Below the pieces are notes generated by a model. The model did not search any database. It was not told where the DNA came from and was given only the letters and a program-made list of their open reading frames with translations. From positions 2,356,001 to 2,420,000 of the forward strand of contig RCTD01000003.1 in NCBI GenBank assembly GCA_014898415.1: a stretch of DNA of 64,000 bases. Direction: 5' to 3'. This DNA is from Stromatinia cepivora (taxonomy: Eukaryota > Ascomycota > Leotiomycetes > Helotiales > Sclerotiniaceae). Positions 22,586 through 32,677 of this stretch are shown one piece after another (position 1 is the first letter of the stretch; each line of letters starts with the position of its first letter). The translations under genes were made by a program, and so were the position numbers.

Positions 22586-24043
22586 ATGATTTCGCTTTTC
22601 AAGCTTGCTCCTTTCGTGAGCGTTATCACCAGTATTCCCTCCGTGATTGCGGGCTTCAATCCGGCTTCGCAGAGTAACGTGGCAGTGTATTGGGGTGAGC
22701 TAATCTGAAATTTCCTACCGTGAAAGAATTTCGAGTTGACACGAAATAGGACAAAACTCATATGGTCAGGGCTCTGGAGCTCATGTCCAACAACGACTCT
22801 CATATTATTGCGCAAGTAAGTTCTCAAAGCTTGGTATTTACTACAAAACTAACATGATATAGACACGGAGATTGATGTACGAAAACCCTCACATAAGAAT
22901 CTCCATGAACTAATCTAACGAGAATCGTAGATCATCCCATTGGCATTCTTGTATTCTATCAACACACCTGTTCTCAATTTCGCCAATCAAGGAGACCTAT
23001 GCACGGCAATCGCAGGATCTACACTCTTTTACTGTTCAGAACTCGAGTAAGTACAGGCTCTCATACTTGGATCCAATGAAGAATCTAAAATCCATTATAG
23101 AGCCGACATAACTACGTGCCAACAAACATATGGCAAGACAATTCTACTTTCAGTCGGAGGAGCCACTTACACTGAAGGTGGTTTTACGTCTACAGCAGCT
23201 GCCATCACCGCCGCGAATAACATTTGGTCATGGTTTGGACCCTACAGCTCAGGAGTAATCCGACCTTTCGGTACCGCTGTCGTTGATGGCTTTGACTTCG
23301 ACTTCGAAAGCACGGTATCAAATATGCCTGCATTCGCGAATCAGATCCGCTCACTGATGAACACAAATAAATCCAAAACATGGCTTTTATCTGCCGCTCC
23401 ACAATGCCCGTACCCTGACGCAGCAGACGGACCTATGCTAGATGGAACAGTATCATTCGACATCGTCTGGGTGCAATTTTACAACAACTACTGCGGAGTC
23501 CAGTCTTTCATCCCCGGCTCATCCATCCAAAATAACTTCAACTTCGCTACATGGGACAACTGGGCCAAGACTGTGTCCCTCAACCCCAACGTCAAAGTCA
23601 TGCTGGGCATACCCGCCAACACTGGTGCTGGTGCTGGTTATACTACTGGCGCCGCTCTTGCAAGCGTCATTGCGTATTCCAAGAGCTTCTCGAGTTTCGG
23701 TGGTGTGATGATGTGGGATATGAGTCAACTTTATGCAAATGTTGGATTTCTCGACGCGATCAATGCGGACCTTGGAAACCCGGCGATAACGGTACCGGTC
23801 ACTACTAGCACTAGTACTAGCACACCCCCATATACTACTACTCCTGCTACGACGACAACCCCAGGCACGACTCTCACGACTGTGACAACTACTAGTGCGA
23901 CCCCTACTTCGACTGGTGGTAGTGGACTCGTTAATGAGTGGAATCAATGTGGTGGACAGGGTTGGAATGGAGGAACCGTTTGTGTGCCTGGCACAACTTG
24001 TGTTGTATATAGTGTTTGGTATTCGCAATGTAACCCTTCTTAG
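22586..24043 (+). CDS. Secreted GH18 class III chitinase with CBM1
   Basis: Endochitinase that hydrolyses beta-1,4-linked N-acetylglucosamine in cell-wall chitin; secreted. Five exons: 22586-22694, 22750-22815, 22863-22876, 22931-23046 and 23101-24043, giving 415 residues with all junctions in frame. A signal peptide covers about residues 1-22 (hydrophobic, ending S-V-I-A-G). The GH18 barrel starts at V-A-V-Y-W-G-Q-N and carries the catalytic motif D-G-F-D-F-D-F-E, whose last Glu is the proton donor. It continues to M-M-W-D-M, covering about 30-305. A Ser/Thr/Pro linker follows (about 310-375). The C-terminus is a type 1 carbohydrate-binding module with Q-C-G-G-x-G-W-x-G and Y-S-Q-C. All key residues are present, so the gene looks functional. 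Exon 3 is only 14 nt. A wall-remodelling, nutritional or mycoparasitic role cannot be chosen from sequence alone. Confidence 0.95.
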
Positions 24044-25130
24044 ATTCTTGTCCAGTGACCAGAATTGAGATGCTTGTGTTGAAATGGTCAGGGCAGGGCA
24101 GGGTAACGAAGTTATTGTGTAATTGGCTTTTATTTTTATATTTCTTTGAGATCGTTGCATATACCCATTCAGTTCTTTTGTACATATTCTAAGCTGCGGA
24201 TTTATCCACCTACTCAGTGGGCTTCCACCAGCTTAGCAAACCGCACATAGTCGTTAGATGACCAAAGGTGGTCGAGGGGGTTTCTTTATATTTTATATTC
24301 TTGCCTAGAATTTTTGATAGTTGTTTAATATATATATATATATTGAATTTTACTATTATTATCCAGAAAGCGCAAAGTCCAGATTGCTTGTTTGCCAAAA
24401 TTCTCCAAACCCCAATTGTCCGTGGCTCTAAAATAGGCTCCTGAATTACTTTCACTTCCAATCGTAACATCCCTTTTTATACATTGAAATGTTATCCATC
24501 AGGGAGTGAGTAATGTCAACTGCCAGAGGCTACGAAACTCTCTCCGCAACACATTCCTTCTCATGCCCGTTGGTGGTCTAAATCTATGATATATCGCAGT
24601 ACCCTCACCTCAAACCTCTACATCTAGGTATAAAACCACACAATTTGCCATGTTCGCCCATCGACCTCATGCCTATCTGAAACCTAAGTGAGAGGGTCTC
24701 AGACCCGATAGTGAAATCGCCTCATTCATCACCGATCCATACTTTGTTCGTCTTCAATTCTAGGTCCAGACGAAGCGAACTTGAATTTTTATGTTTTCAC
24801 CATAAGAGGGTGTAACAATAGAGCAGATTTTTTCGTATCCTCCTTTAATATGCAATTCCTCGGTATCGAAAATTCGCTTTGTTGAAAACTATTAAACCCG
24901 CCATGGCACATGCGGTTCTATGATTATCGTGCAGAGTCTTTATTACGCTATTTGGGCTCCTGATTAGATTTTGGAATAAACTAGAGCATTTCGAAATACA
25001 CTCATATACAGCAAAATTGAGACTATTCATAAATGAGTTAATACAATCGCAAATACCTTAAGGACCCACAATGTTTTATTTTGATAGGTTCTTTTTGTGT
25101 TTTCGATCTTTTCTTTTTCTATACATTATA
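24044..25130. other. Chitinase 3' flank, no gene
   Basis: Holds the chitinase 3' UTR and a TA dinucleotide run at about 24328-24343. Small frames without domains; nothing else seen. Confidence 0.4.
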
Positions 25131-26230
25131 ATATTCATTATATTCTTCAAAATATTAATTAATATCACTTCTCAAATATAAAACCAAACTTTTAACCCAA
25201 ATTTCGAAAATTAACATTTTTAACTTTTTTATTTATGGATATAATTTTCTGAAATTCTGAATATAGATTTATTACCTATATAATAATAAATTCTGAAAAT
25301 TTCAGAGTTTTCGTAATTTTTTTCTTTGAGATATTTAAGGTTGAATTTTCGAGTTTTAATTTGTATATAATTTATATACAAATTAAAAAAAACACAAAAA
25401 TCTTGAATAACTTTTCAACAAAAATAATTAAAAATAAATCATCAATTTTTATGAAATCTTCGAATCGAATCCCATAAAATGGAACAAATTTTAGAATTTT
25501 AATATTTATAAATAAGATTTTATTTATATTTTTATATTTTACAAAGATTAAAAACTATAATATTTTTAATAAAAGATTTTCTACAAATTATTATATATAA
25601 TGATTTTATTCATTTTGTAGAATATAATTTAATGATTTCAAAAAAAATGAATAATTTATTTTTAATTATTTTTGTTGAAAATTTATTCAAGATTTTAATG
25701 TTTTTTAATTTTATATTATATATAAATTGAAATCGAAATTTCAATCCTGAAAATTTCAACAAAAACAAAAATTAAAATTAAAATATTTTTGTGACGCACA
25801 AGAGCCGTAGTAGAGCTGAATTAACAGGGTCAATTATGTTCCTTAGAATCTACAACTGAAGAATTATAGCTCATAAGGAACGACTAGATATATATATACA
25901 CAAATACCTATTCGTGGGCTGCGGGGCTATACATATGTATTATTAGGGTCATCATTTTACCATACTAACTCGCATGAATCGTAACGCATATGCACGGACG
26001 ATCAGCTCACCAGTTGACATGGGAGATAAGAGGTATCACGTGATTAGCCTCCTGTGGTTCGCGATTCGTGACAATTTTCAGATTCAATTAATATCTATAT
26101 AAAGAATCTATATTTTAAATTTCAATGAATTGTATTGATTTATTGTAAAATCATTAATAAATGAGAATCGTGATTTTTGGTGTAAAAGGGTGGCCTATAA
26201 GAGAGGTGGCCATATGTAGGGTAGTTGACT
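25130..26230. mobile_element. AT-rich fold-back/TIR element with LTR inside
   Basis: A large imperfect inverted repeat centred near 25550. The left arm, about 25250-25478, pairs with the right arm, about 25620-25789 plus 26079-26130; the arm is split by the solo LTR at 25790-26073. Weaker pairing reaches further out (CCAAACTTTTAACCC near 25184 against the complement of GTGTAAAAGGGTGG near 26180). The outer ends are therefore approximate. There is no coding capacity, and base composition is extremely AT-rich. The arms differ mainly by transitions. It is probably a decayed DNA transposon or fold-back element. Confidence 0.65.
25790..26073. mobile_element. Solo LTR (284 bp)
   Basis: Starts TGTGACGCACAAG and ends TTCGTGACA, with TG...CA ends. 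It is flanked by a perfect 5-bp direct repeat ATTTT (25785-25789 and 26074-26078). Its base composition is much less AT-rich than the fold-back element it sits in. No internal retroelement sequence is attached, so it looks like a solo LTR left by recombination between two LTRs. Only one copy is visible in the window, so the LTR identity rests on ends and target duplication. Confidence 0.75.
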
Positions 26231-26271
26231 TATAGAACTTGATGATAGATAGTATTTGCCAGAATGGAATA

Positions 26272-26700
26272 ACGTGGTTTATCATCATATGGGCCATATC
26301 ATCATGTGGGCCACTTCAAAATACATCAAAATCAGCAGTTTTTTAATATTTATATTTAAATAACCAATCATTATTTTTTTCAAAAAATAATTTCTCTATA
26401 AAAATTAGAAATAAAATATTTATAATACTATATCTTTTTATAAATATTTTGATTATAACTCAAAACTGTCACACTTTGCATTACAAAAACCTATTCTTTT
26501 GAATAACTTTTTTTATTTATTTGAAATTTGTGAATTTTAATTAACTTTCATATTATTTATATAAACAATTATAATATTCAGAAAAAAGAATTAAATTATA
26601 TCGATAAATAAAGAAAGTGCACGGTTATGCACAGACGAATTTTGTATGTATTTTGAAGTGGCCCACATGATGATATGGCCCATATGATGATAAACCACGT
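26272..26700. mobile_element. MITE with 55-bp perfect TIRs
   Basis: A 429-bp element whose ends (26272-26326 and 26646-26700) are identical inverted repeats of 55 bp starting ACGTGGTTTATCATCATATG. They are flanked by TA on both sides (26270-26271 and 26701-26702), as for Tc1/mariner-type elements. The interior is AT-rich and non-coding. Each repeat contains two adjacent near-copies of a 17-bp word (ATCATCATATGGGCC-like). Perfect repeats without transitions suggest a recent or RIP-spared copy. Confidence 0.9.
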
Positions 26701-26702
26701 TA

Positions 26703-27617
26703 AAGCTTTTGAAAGAATTTCCGAAAAGCCAATGGCCTTATATCTTGCGACCGCTATTTAGTTGAGGTGGGTCTATTCATTGGATGGGTGCCCAAAACTT
26801 GAATGTACGAATAGACTACATACAACCTTCAACTTTATATACGAAGCAAAGATTAGACTGAAGAACTTCCCATAGTATCATAGTATATATAAAAGACACA
26901 TGTATACAAGGAAAATTATTCCAAAAGCTTTGGGACAATCACCTTCCAGGATCCCAAAATGATAATTTAGAGATACATGTAAGTATAAATTTTGAAAAAA
27001 AAAAAAAAAGAGTAATAGTAAGAGAATCAGACAGGAGGTCTTTAGTTAGATTGAGAGGTACATTGATTAAGGAGTATTCGCTTTGATAGTTTCAGCGAAG
27101 ACAAAAAATATAAGTATAAACCAATAGTATAAAAGAGTCTACTAAGCTCAGGTGCATTTATAGTATAATTAGAGTATGCTTTTTGGAATGGAGTATTAAA
27201 AGGATAATATAGGGAGTTTCTTTGAATTGTAGTAAAATATGAGCAGAGATTGAACATAATGAGATGTACTAACCTTACAGTCATTTGATGATACATTCAA
27301 AGCATATAATTAAAGACAGAACATTCAGAACAATGATGGGAATGAATTGTACGAGGTATAAATGGTTACCAGAAGTAACAAGATGAATAGGTACCTTCCA
27401 AGAGCTTTCTGCCAAGATACACAAAGCTTTCAAAAAATAAGGATCTTAAAATGACTTGTCTCAAGGGACTTCGACGAGATTAAGGGATAATTCAATAAAA
27501 CTGACATGTTATAACTACAACAAGACACAACATCAAGAAGATAACAACCATATCTATCATAATTTGAGACATTTGATAACTCTTCCCTGATCACTACTCC
27601 TCTGCCCGTTCCAGCAA
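26703..27617. other. Intergenic, AT-rich, no gene
   Basis: A-rich tract of about 15 bases near 27000. A minus-strand 84-codon frame (27042-27296) is low in complexity and not supported. Confidence 0.4.
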
Positions 27618-28313
27618 CTACTTCTTAACCTTCTTGGTGGGTTTCCCCTTGGTTGGGTAATACCCAGCGTCTCCGATACCGTGTGCCCGCTTCCTATCCT
27701 TATTATTCGGATCATCACTTCTCATTTTGGTACCCCAAATATAGTGAAAGCGCCAGAGTTTATCATGAGGTGCCCCAAGCCATTTTCCCACTGCGTGGAC
27801 CAGGTCTTCCTTCAGCGCCAGTTCCTCTCTGGTGTGTTGAGGTGGGTCGTCTAGCCCATTGCATTCCGCAAAATGGATCCAGAACTGAACTGCCAGCCAC
27901 AGTACATCTTCTCCAGTTTCACCCTTGGTCCATGGAGCGAGGCAATCATGTCCGTCCCAGTCCTCAGAAAAGTCTGATCTGAGCTCATCATAGAACATCT
28001 GTGGGTAATGACAGTATGCTTTCTTTTTGTCACTTTGGACTGGATGCCAAACATGGCCATCGCTCACGGAAATCCCTGAATCATCCACTTCCTCCTGTGA
28101 GCCATTTTCCCTAGTATTGAAGAAAAATAGGAGAGTAGGCGCGTATTGCGCGAGAGTTGTCTTAAAGCACCTGATATATGATGGCGTGTAGATCTTTCCC
28201 CAGTTGTTTATCGCCAGCTCTTTTTGTTTCTCGTCTGAAAAACCTGTTCTCAGGATCACGACATAATTAAGGCTTTCTTCAGCGCCTACTTGTGCCCCAA
28301 ACGGCGCTTCCAT
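27618..28313 (-). CDS. Family member B, helical-block protein (231 aa)
   Basis: ATG at 28313, stop at 27618. The N-terminal 95 residues are unique (Y-V-V-I-L near 17-21 and L-L-F-F-F near 61-65). From about residue 98 it follows the shared block: Y-P-Q-M-F-Y-D-E-L-R-S-D-F near 103-115, a G-H-D site near 121, V-L-W near 137-139, F-W-I-H-F near 144-148 and V-G-K-W-L-G-A near 175-181. This is the same order as in the proteins at 33919 and 31763. The C-terminus is a short Lys-rich tail (K-G-K-P-T-K-K-V-K-K) that may be a nuclear signal. It lies 106 bp downstream of, and on the same strand as, family member C. I could not join the two by a frame-preserving intron. Function unknown. Confidence 0.65.
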   Translation of the reverse strand: MEAPFGAQVGAEESLNYVVILRTGFSDEKQKELAINNWGKIYTPSYIRCFKTTLAQYAPTLLFFFNTRENGSQEEVDDSGISVSDGHVWHPVQSDKKKAYCHYPQMFYDELRSDFSEDWDGHDCLAPWTKGETGEDVLWLAVQFWIHFAECNGLDDPPQHTREELALKEDLVHAVGKWLGAPHDKLWRFHYIWGTKMRSDDPNNKDRKRAHGIGDAGYYPTKGKPTKKVKK

Positions 28314-28419
28314 TGTTTGTTTGTCAGATAGCGACTCAGAAACCTATTTGAGTTACTAGTAGTTGATGGTATTAGGATACTAATTTACACTAGGTTTTGA
28401 TTTGGGGGAGATGTAGGAC

Positions 28420-29304
28420 TTACCGAGTCATTTCTGGGTTGGAGAGAAGGCTATCATTCCCCTCATCTTCAACATCACTGGGCCCGTCATTGGGAGTATC
28501 GTCGGGGATGTCGCTCGAAATCTTTCGTGAGCAATCATGTGTGCCACTGAAAACGTCTTCATCAAGTCGCAGGCTCTCTCCCTCTCCATCCACACGATTG
28601 TAACTGTGATGAAGGGAGCCGCGGTCTTGTGTTACTGGCACTTCAAGCTCATATCCTCTTGCGGCAAGCTCCAATGAACGGGACCTTGCGCCAAAGAACG
28701 CAGCAACATTGAGAGTTTCTTGGTGTTGTTCCAATGCATAAGTTGAGGACAGCTTATTCTTGATCAACCATCTATTCCAATAGATGAGATGGGACATGAT
28801 TTGTGGTATCCCAAGATCCGCAATAGCACTATAACCATCACGTTGAATAACGAAGTTGCATCGCATTAATTCATCAAGGTAGATGCATTTATCCTTGATA
28901 GCAAATTTGGAACCCCTGATGTTCTGAGCGGTTGGTATATACGCAATAGTATTGTCGCGATCAAAGGTTGGATCCGAAAGCTTCAGGTCAAAGACTTGTG
29001 AGAATACAATGCAATTACTCAAAAGATGGCGAGTGCTCGATAAAATAAATTTTGGTTGTCCAGGAGCGTGGATAGGGTTTTTAGGATTCTCGTGATGTTC
29101 CAGGACAAGGAACTTGGTATTGTCGTCCTCTTGTGGCTTCGAAATGGTGACAATCATTCCCCTTAACTCTGCAATCTTCTCCATCACATGATTCCCGATT
29201 GGCTGCTTAATGTTTCCATTATCTTCAGGTATGTCCTCGTATAATTCTTTGAGCTTGGCTTTGAGAATCGATAGCGAGACTGAGGACGTTGCCGCTGATG
29301 CCAT
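28420..29304 (-). CDS. Family member C, helical-block protein (294 aa)
   Basis: ATG at 29304. The shared block starts at F-D-L-K-L (105-109) and continues with I-Y-L-D-E-L-M-R-C-N-F (141-151), D-G-Y (156-158), Y-W-N-R-W-L (175-180) and L-N-V-A-A-F-F-G-A (198-206). This mirrors F-D-L-K-L, Y-M-Y-D-L-I-E-S-K-F, P-G-Y-D, C-L-V-R-F-L and F-L-A-T-Y-L-G-N of the protein at 33919. The N-terminal 100 residues include L-x(3)-L repeats and a hydrophobic I-V-T-I patch. The C-terminal 60 residues are highly acidic (Asp/Glu/Ser) and disordered. The stop overlaps a good donor (CGGTAAGT), so a short extra exon is possible. Function unknown. Confidence 0.65.
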   Translation of the reverse strand: MASAATSSVSLSILKAKLKELYEDIPEDNGNIKQPIGNHVMEKIAELRGMIVTISKPQEDDNTKFLVLEHHENPKNPIHAPGQPKFILSSTRHLLSNCIVFSQVFDLKLSDPTFDRDNTIAYIPTAQNIRGSKFAIKDKCIYLDELMRCNFVIQRDGYSAIADLGIPQIMSHLIYWNRWLIKNKLSSTYALEQHQETLNVAAFFGARSRSLELAARGYELEVPVTQDRGSLHHSYNRVDGEGESLRLDEDVFSGTHDCSRKISSDIPDDTPNDGPSDVEDEGNDSLLSNPEMTR

Positions 29305-30043
29305 TTTGTATGTTTTATTTGCTCTGGGCGGGAAGTAGTCCTAGTGTAAAGTAATAGAAAATGAAAGGGATCACGATTCACGACAAATGTATGAAGATCA
29401 ACAAGTATGTAATCGTCAGGATTCGTTAGTGTAGAAACTAGATAGAAATTAACTGGTAAGTAATCTTAAATATTGATGTAGTTGCTATGGTGAATTTCTC
29501 CCGTCTGAAAGCAGGTTGCCGGAATAAAACTGTAGGTATATAAGGATGGATGCAAAACATTCATTCTGAATGGGTGAATGAGTATTTGGAGTCAAGTATG
29601 CGATGTGCCCCATAATAACAAATTTTCTGTTTCATGAAGCTGTTTACAAAAAAAAATACACCATCATCTCTAACTAAGTTCTACCACAATGGTAATTCAG
29701 AACCATGCATGATAAAGGAAACAAAAAAAAAAAAAAAAAAAAAAAAAAGAAGTATATCGAAAGGACCTCTGAACTGCGTGTTACGTTATCACATGTTCCC
29801 GCAATAGTTGTTTATAAGACGGTTAAGCCAACAGCCAGAACCTAAGGTGCTTTTGATGAGAGAACCAACTGTGTTTTAGATTAAGTAGATAGGCGAGCTA
29901 TGAAAAGGTAATGTCATATGCTTCTACTTTGACTGGCTTGCCGTGCCCAATATGCTCTAGTACTTCGAGTCGATACACAAAAGCAATTCTATGTTCTAGG
30001 CTACTGTACACGACATCTACCAACAACAATCACTAAAGGCAGT
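29305..30043. other. Divergent intergenic; A-tract
   Basis: Separates minus-strand member C from a plus-strand gene, so it probably contains both promoters. A run of about 25 A occurs at about 29724-29748. No gene seen. Confidence 0.5.
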
Positions 30044-30785
30044 ATGGCGCAAATTGATGGCCAGAATGCACCTCTCATCAAACGAGTAGGTGAACTCACA
30101 ATTAATTCTGTACAACTTGGTTTGAAATCAGTTGTTGCAAATAAGGCTGGTGATACAAGCCTGCGTGACTTCGCGCAACCAGCGTCTTCAAATGGTAAAT
30201 CAATAGCTACTAAAAGCAGTCTGGCATCAAGATATTTAAGTCCAGGCTGACAAAGAATTCTAGTTTCCGAGCCGCAGCCTACAAATACTACTGTGCAAAT
30301 GAATGATATTCAGATGACCGAAGGCAGCAATAAAGCCAGCACACAAGTACCAGAAACCACGACGATACCCAAGAAAAAGCTAAGCTATTCTTCGAATGCG
30401 AGAAAAGATAGGCGTCGATGGAAGGAAGAAGAGAAGAAGCAGATTGCTTTGGGGATTTACAACAGCGAGGAAATTCGAGCAGTTGCCGACGCTGCACGAA
30501 AAGGAACAAAGCGACAGTATCGAAAGGAACGGAAGCTACGCAAAGCACTGGAAAAAGAGGCCATTAGGGACAAAGTAGACAGCAACTTGCAAACTGGAAG
30601 GGTTATGGGTATATCTGGTGATGGCAATGACGATAACCATGCCTTGGAATCTAGGTAAAAATTACATCTATTCCTTGCCATTAACTGCGCAAGTTACTGA
30701 TATGTTCTAAAGCTACGAAGCGCAACTGCCTTCGCAGATGGAAAATATGAGACTAGATCCGGATATGGATTTGGATCTGGAATAG
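30044..30785 (+). CDS. Unknown basic, helical protein (204 aa)
   Basis: Three exons: 30044-30194, 30264-30654 and 30713-30785. The introns (69 and 58 nt) have GT-AG ends and CTGAC/CTGAT-like branch sites, and the joined frame is 204 residues. Residues 1-50 are mildly hydrophobic. About 85-160 is extremely rich in Lys, Arg and Glu (D-R-R-R-W-K-E-E-E-K-K), predicted helical or coiled coil with nuclear-type basic clusters. The C-terminus is acidic (D-P-D-M-D-L-D-L-E). The layout resembles the gene at 18011-19014: short first exon, basic helical centre and acidic end. Identity is too low to claim a family. Role unknown; a nucleic-acid-associated or nuclear role is only an inference from composition. 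Confidence 0.65.
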
Positions 30786-31642
30786 AGACGTTACTACAAC
30801 TGATGTTAGGCCTGTGGCTTTGAACGACGAGCGGAGGGTGAGGCGTGAAAGTAGGGAAGACTACAAGCTGAACAATGCCAAAAGCATTGATATCGCAGCA
30901 AGGGCAACTGCATATCCCGGGGATGGTCTTCTAGTTCATAATAAGCTGAATGAAGCAAGACTCCATTCAAATTACCGACCTTTCATTTTCTATGACCAAG
31001 AATCTGCCGGAGAGTTAGTTTCGTGGCTTATACATGACTCTGTCTTTTTAAAATGGATATTTGAGCTTTTCATAAACATTACATGAGTGTTCGTCAAAGT
31101 TCAGGGTTGCCTCCGATGATTCCATTGCATTCTGTTGAAGTTGATGAAGGAGTGAAGTGAGGTTTTGGTTGGTACGCTAGTCTTGCTTAGTCATTTCCAC
31201 ACTTACCTTGAACACAGCATCTCAAAGTTTCTGAAGATTTGACCTCAACATATCAATCATTTATCACTCACTAAAAGCATGGCGTGTCTTAGGGTTATCA
31301 CTGTGAACAAGCCAACAATTGGACGATCAGTATTGGTACATAAATCTTTAATATCATGCCCATAGGTGTCATAATATCCTTCCACGCCATATCTCCCCCA
31401 ATCTAACGAGCGAGCCTCCCTCCGTTTACATCCCATTATTCCCCCAAAGAGCATAATACAGACCGACTTAAAATGAGCACTCCACAATACAAAGCCTAAA
31501 CATATACTCGGCCAGCACCTCACACCACGTACCTGCAAGTGGCACAGTTCCTGCAGCAAGCCTCCCAGATGAACAGCCTCTATTTAACAGAAAAAATGGC
31601 GGCAAGAATATCGACAGTATAGACCTGCAAGTTTGAGACCAC
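30786..31642. other. Intergenic; one doubtful ORF
   Basis: A GTG-started 90-codon frame (30814-31086) begins 28 bp after the previous stop with an Arg/Glu-rich segment. It could be a read-through extension or a scrap of a related gene. Otherwise nothing. Confidence 0.35.
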
Positions 31643-31762
31643 CTATACACGGGCCCCAACAGATTTATTAAACCATTCAGCGCGGCGATGATCAATCGGC
31701 GCCCTTGTCTTCCGCAAACCTTCCTCCGTTTGCATTCTCTCCACAAACATGCTCATAGGAGC

Positions 31763-32677
31763 CTAACGCTCATCTGCTTGCCAGGGATTCATGATGGCAG
31801 CGGATGCATTTCGGGTACTTCCGTAGTCCTTATTCATGAAGTAGGTGATAACTCCATCCAACAACAAAGTGGGCGATCCATCGGTGTTATCCCCACTCAT
31901 GGAATATCTGCTTCCAACAAGATTCCACTCGCATAGATCATCTAGGAGTCCACCCAAGAAATTCGAGGCAACTTTCACTTCTTTCAGATTCATGAGATAA
32001 CAATGTGGTGAAGACTCATTCAATCGAATATATGCTACCTCTGGCATTGGTGATAGCTTTTCCTTCTTGGAGCTGGTCGGCTCACTTGGCGTTTGCCTCT
32101 CTTCAGGCGGAGGTGTATCGCCGGTCAGATCAATGACGGCTCTTGCTTTCTTCTTCAACACGTCCGCTTCGGGCGGTGCTCGTAGCTTTGTTGACTTCTT
32201 GGTGTCTTTCACGTCGGCAGGTGGTAGGGCGAGACGAAGTTTGATAAAGGGCACCAGATGCTTGCGCAAATGCCAATCGCTCTCCTCGTTGGCACCAAGA
32301 AACTTCGCAAGAAGGCAGACGTTTTCAACGTCCTTTAGTTCAGCCGTCATATAAGAGGTGTAAGGAAACGGCGTTTTACTTAGAAACCGCACGAGGCAAT
32401 GAATGTACATCCAAAGTCTCTTGCTAGACCAACCAAGAAGCGCTTCATATTCTGGCCTGTCCTTGATTCTCCAAGCAATAAACTCCTCCATGTATATGAT
32501 CTTTTCACACCATTTTTTGGTTGTCTTCGTGTATTCTAGATCGTAACAAATAAGATCTTTGTTGTCAAGACCGCCATGACTTTTCTTATTGAATATGGAA
32601 CGGAGAACGGGTAAAGTCTCGAATAAGAGAGTCTCCAATATCCTTTCAAATCGCGGCTTTTCTCTAGCTTTATTCAT
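31763..32677 (-). CDS. Family member D with SIM, C-terminus cut by stop
   Basis: 304 residues from ATG at 32677; closest relative in the window is the protein at 33919. The helical block has L-R-S-I-F (25-29), C-Y-D-L (44-47), I-I-Y-M-E-E-F-I (60-67), C-L-V-R-F-L (94-99) and L-L-A-K-F-L-G-A (122-129). A VIDLTGD motif (181-187) is a textbook SUMO-interacting sequence followed by acidic residues. After a Pro/Ser/Lys linker comes the C-terminal block: A-Y-I-R-L-N-E, then L-L-D-G-V-I. The frame stops with TAG at 31763-31765, exactly where the relative has Trp (D-D-R-W-A-P-M). The frame continues afterwards to 31643 with clear similarity (A-P-M-S-M-F-V-E-R). So a TGG-to-TAG change removed about 39 residues. 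The truncated protein may or may not still work. Confidence 0.75.
   Translation of the reverse strand: MNKAREKPRFERILETLLFETLPVLRSIFNKKSHGGLDNKDLICYDLEYTKTTKKWCEKIIYMEEFIAWRIKDRPEYEALLGWSSKRLWMYIHCLVRFLSKTPFPYTSYMTAELKDVENVCLLAKFLGANEESDWHLRKHLVPFIKLRLALPPADVKDTKKSTKLRAPPEADVLKKKARAVIDLTGDTPPPEERQTPSEPTSSKKEKLSPMPEVAYIRLNESSPHCYLMNLKEVKVASNFLGGLLDDLCEWNLVGSRYSMSGDNTDGSPTLLLDGVITYFMNKDYGSTRNASAAIMNPWQADER

Noticed and set aside
23519..24160. 213-codon minus-strand frame in the chitinase
   Set aside because: Shadow of the Ser/Thr/Pro linker and GH18 exon on the other strand; the sense gene is certain.
28313..28425. Intron joining family members C and B into one gene
   Set aside because: A good donor exists at the end of member C, but every acceptor before 28313 leaves the two frames out of phase.
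29724..29748. A-run as the tail of a processed retrocopy
   Set aside because: No coding sequence precedes it and no target duplication flanks it; simple homopolymer.
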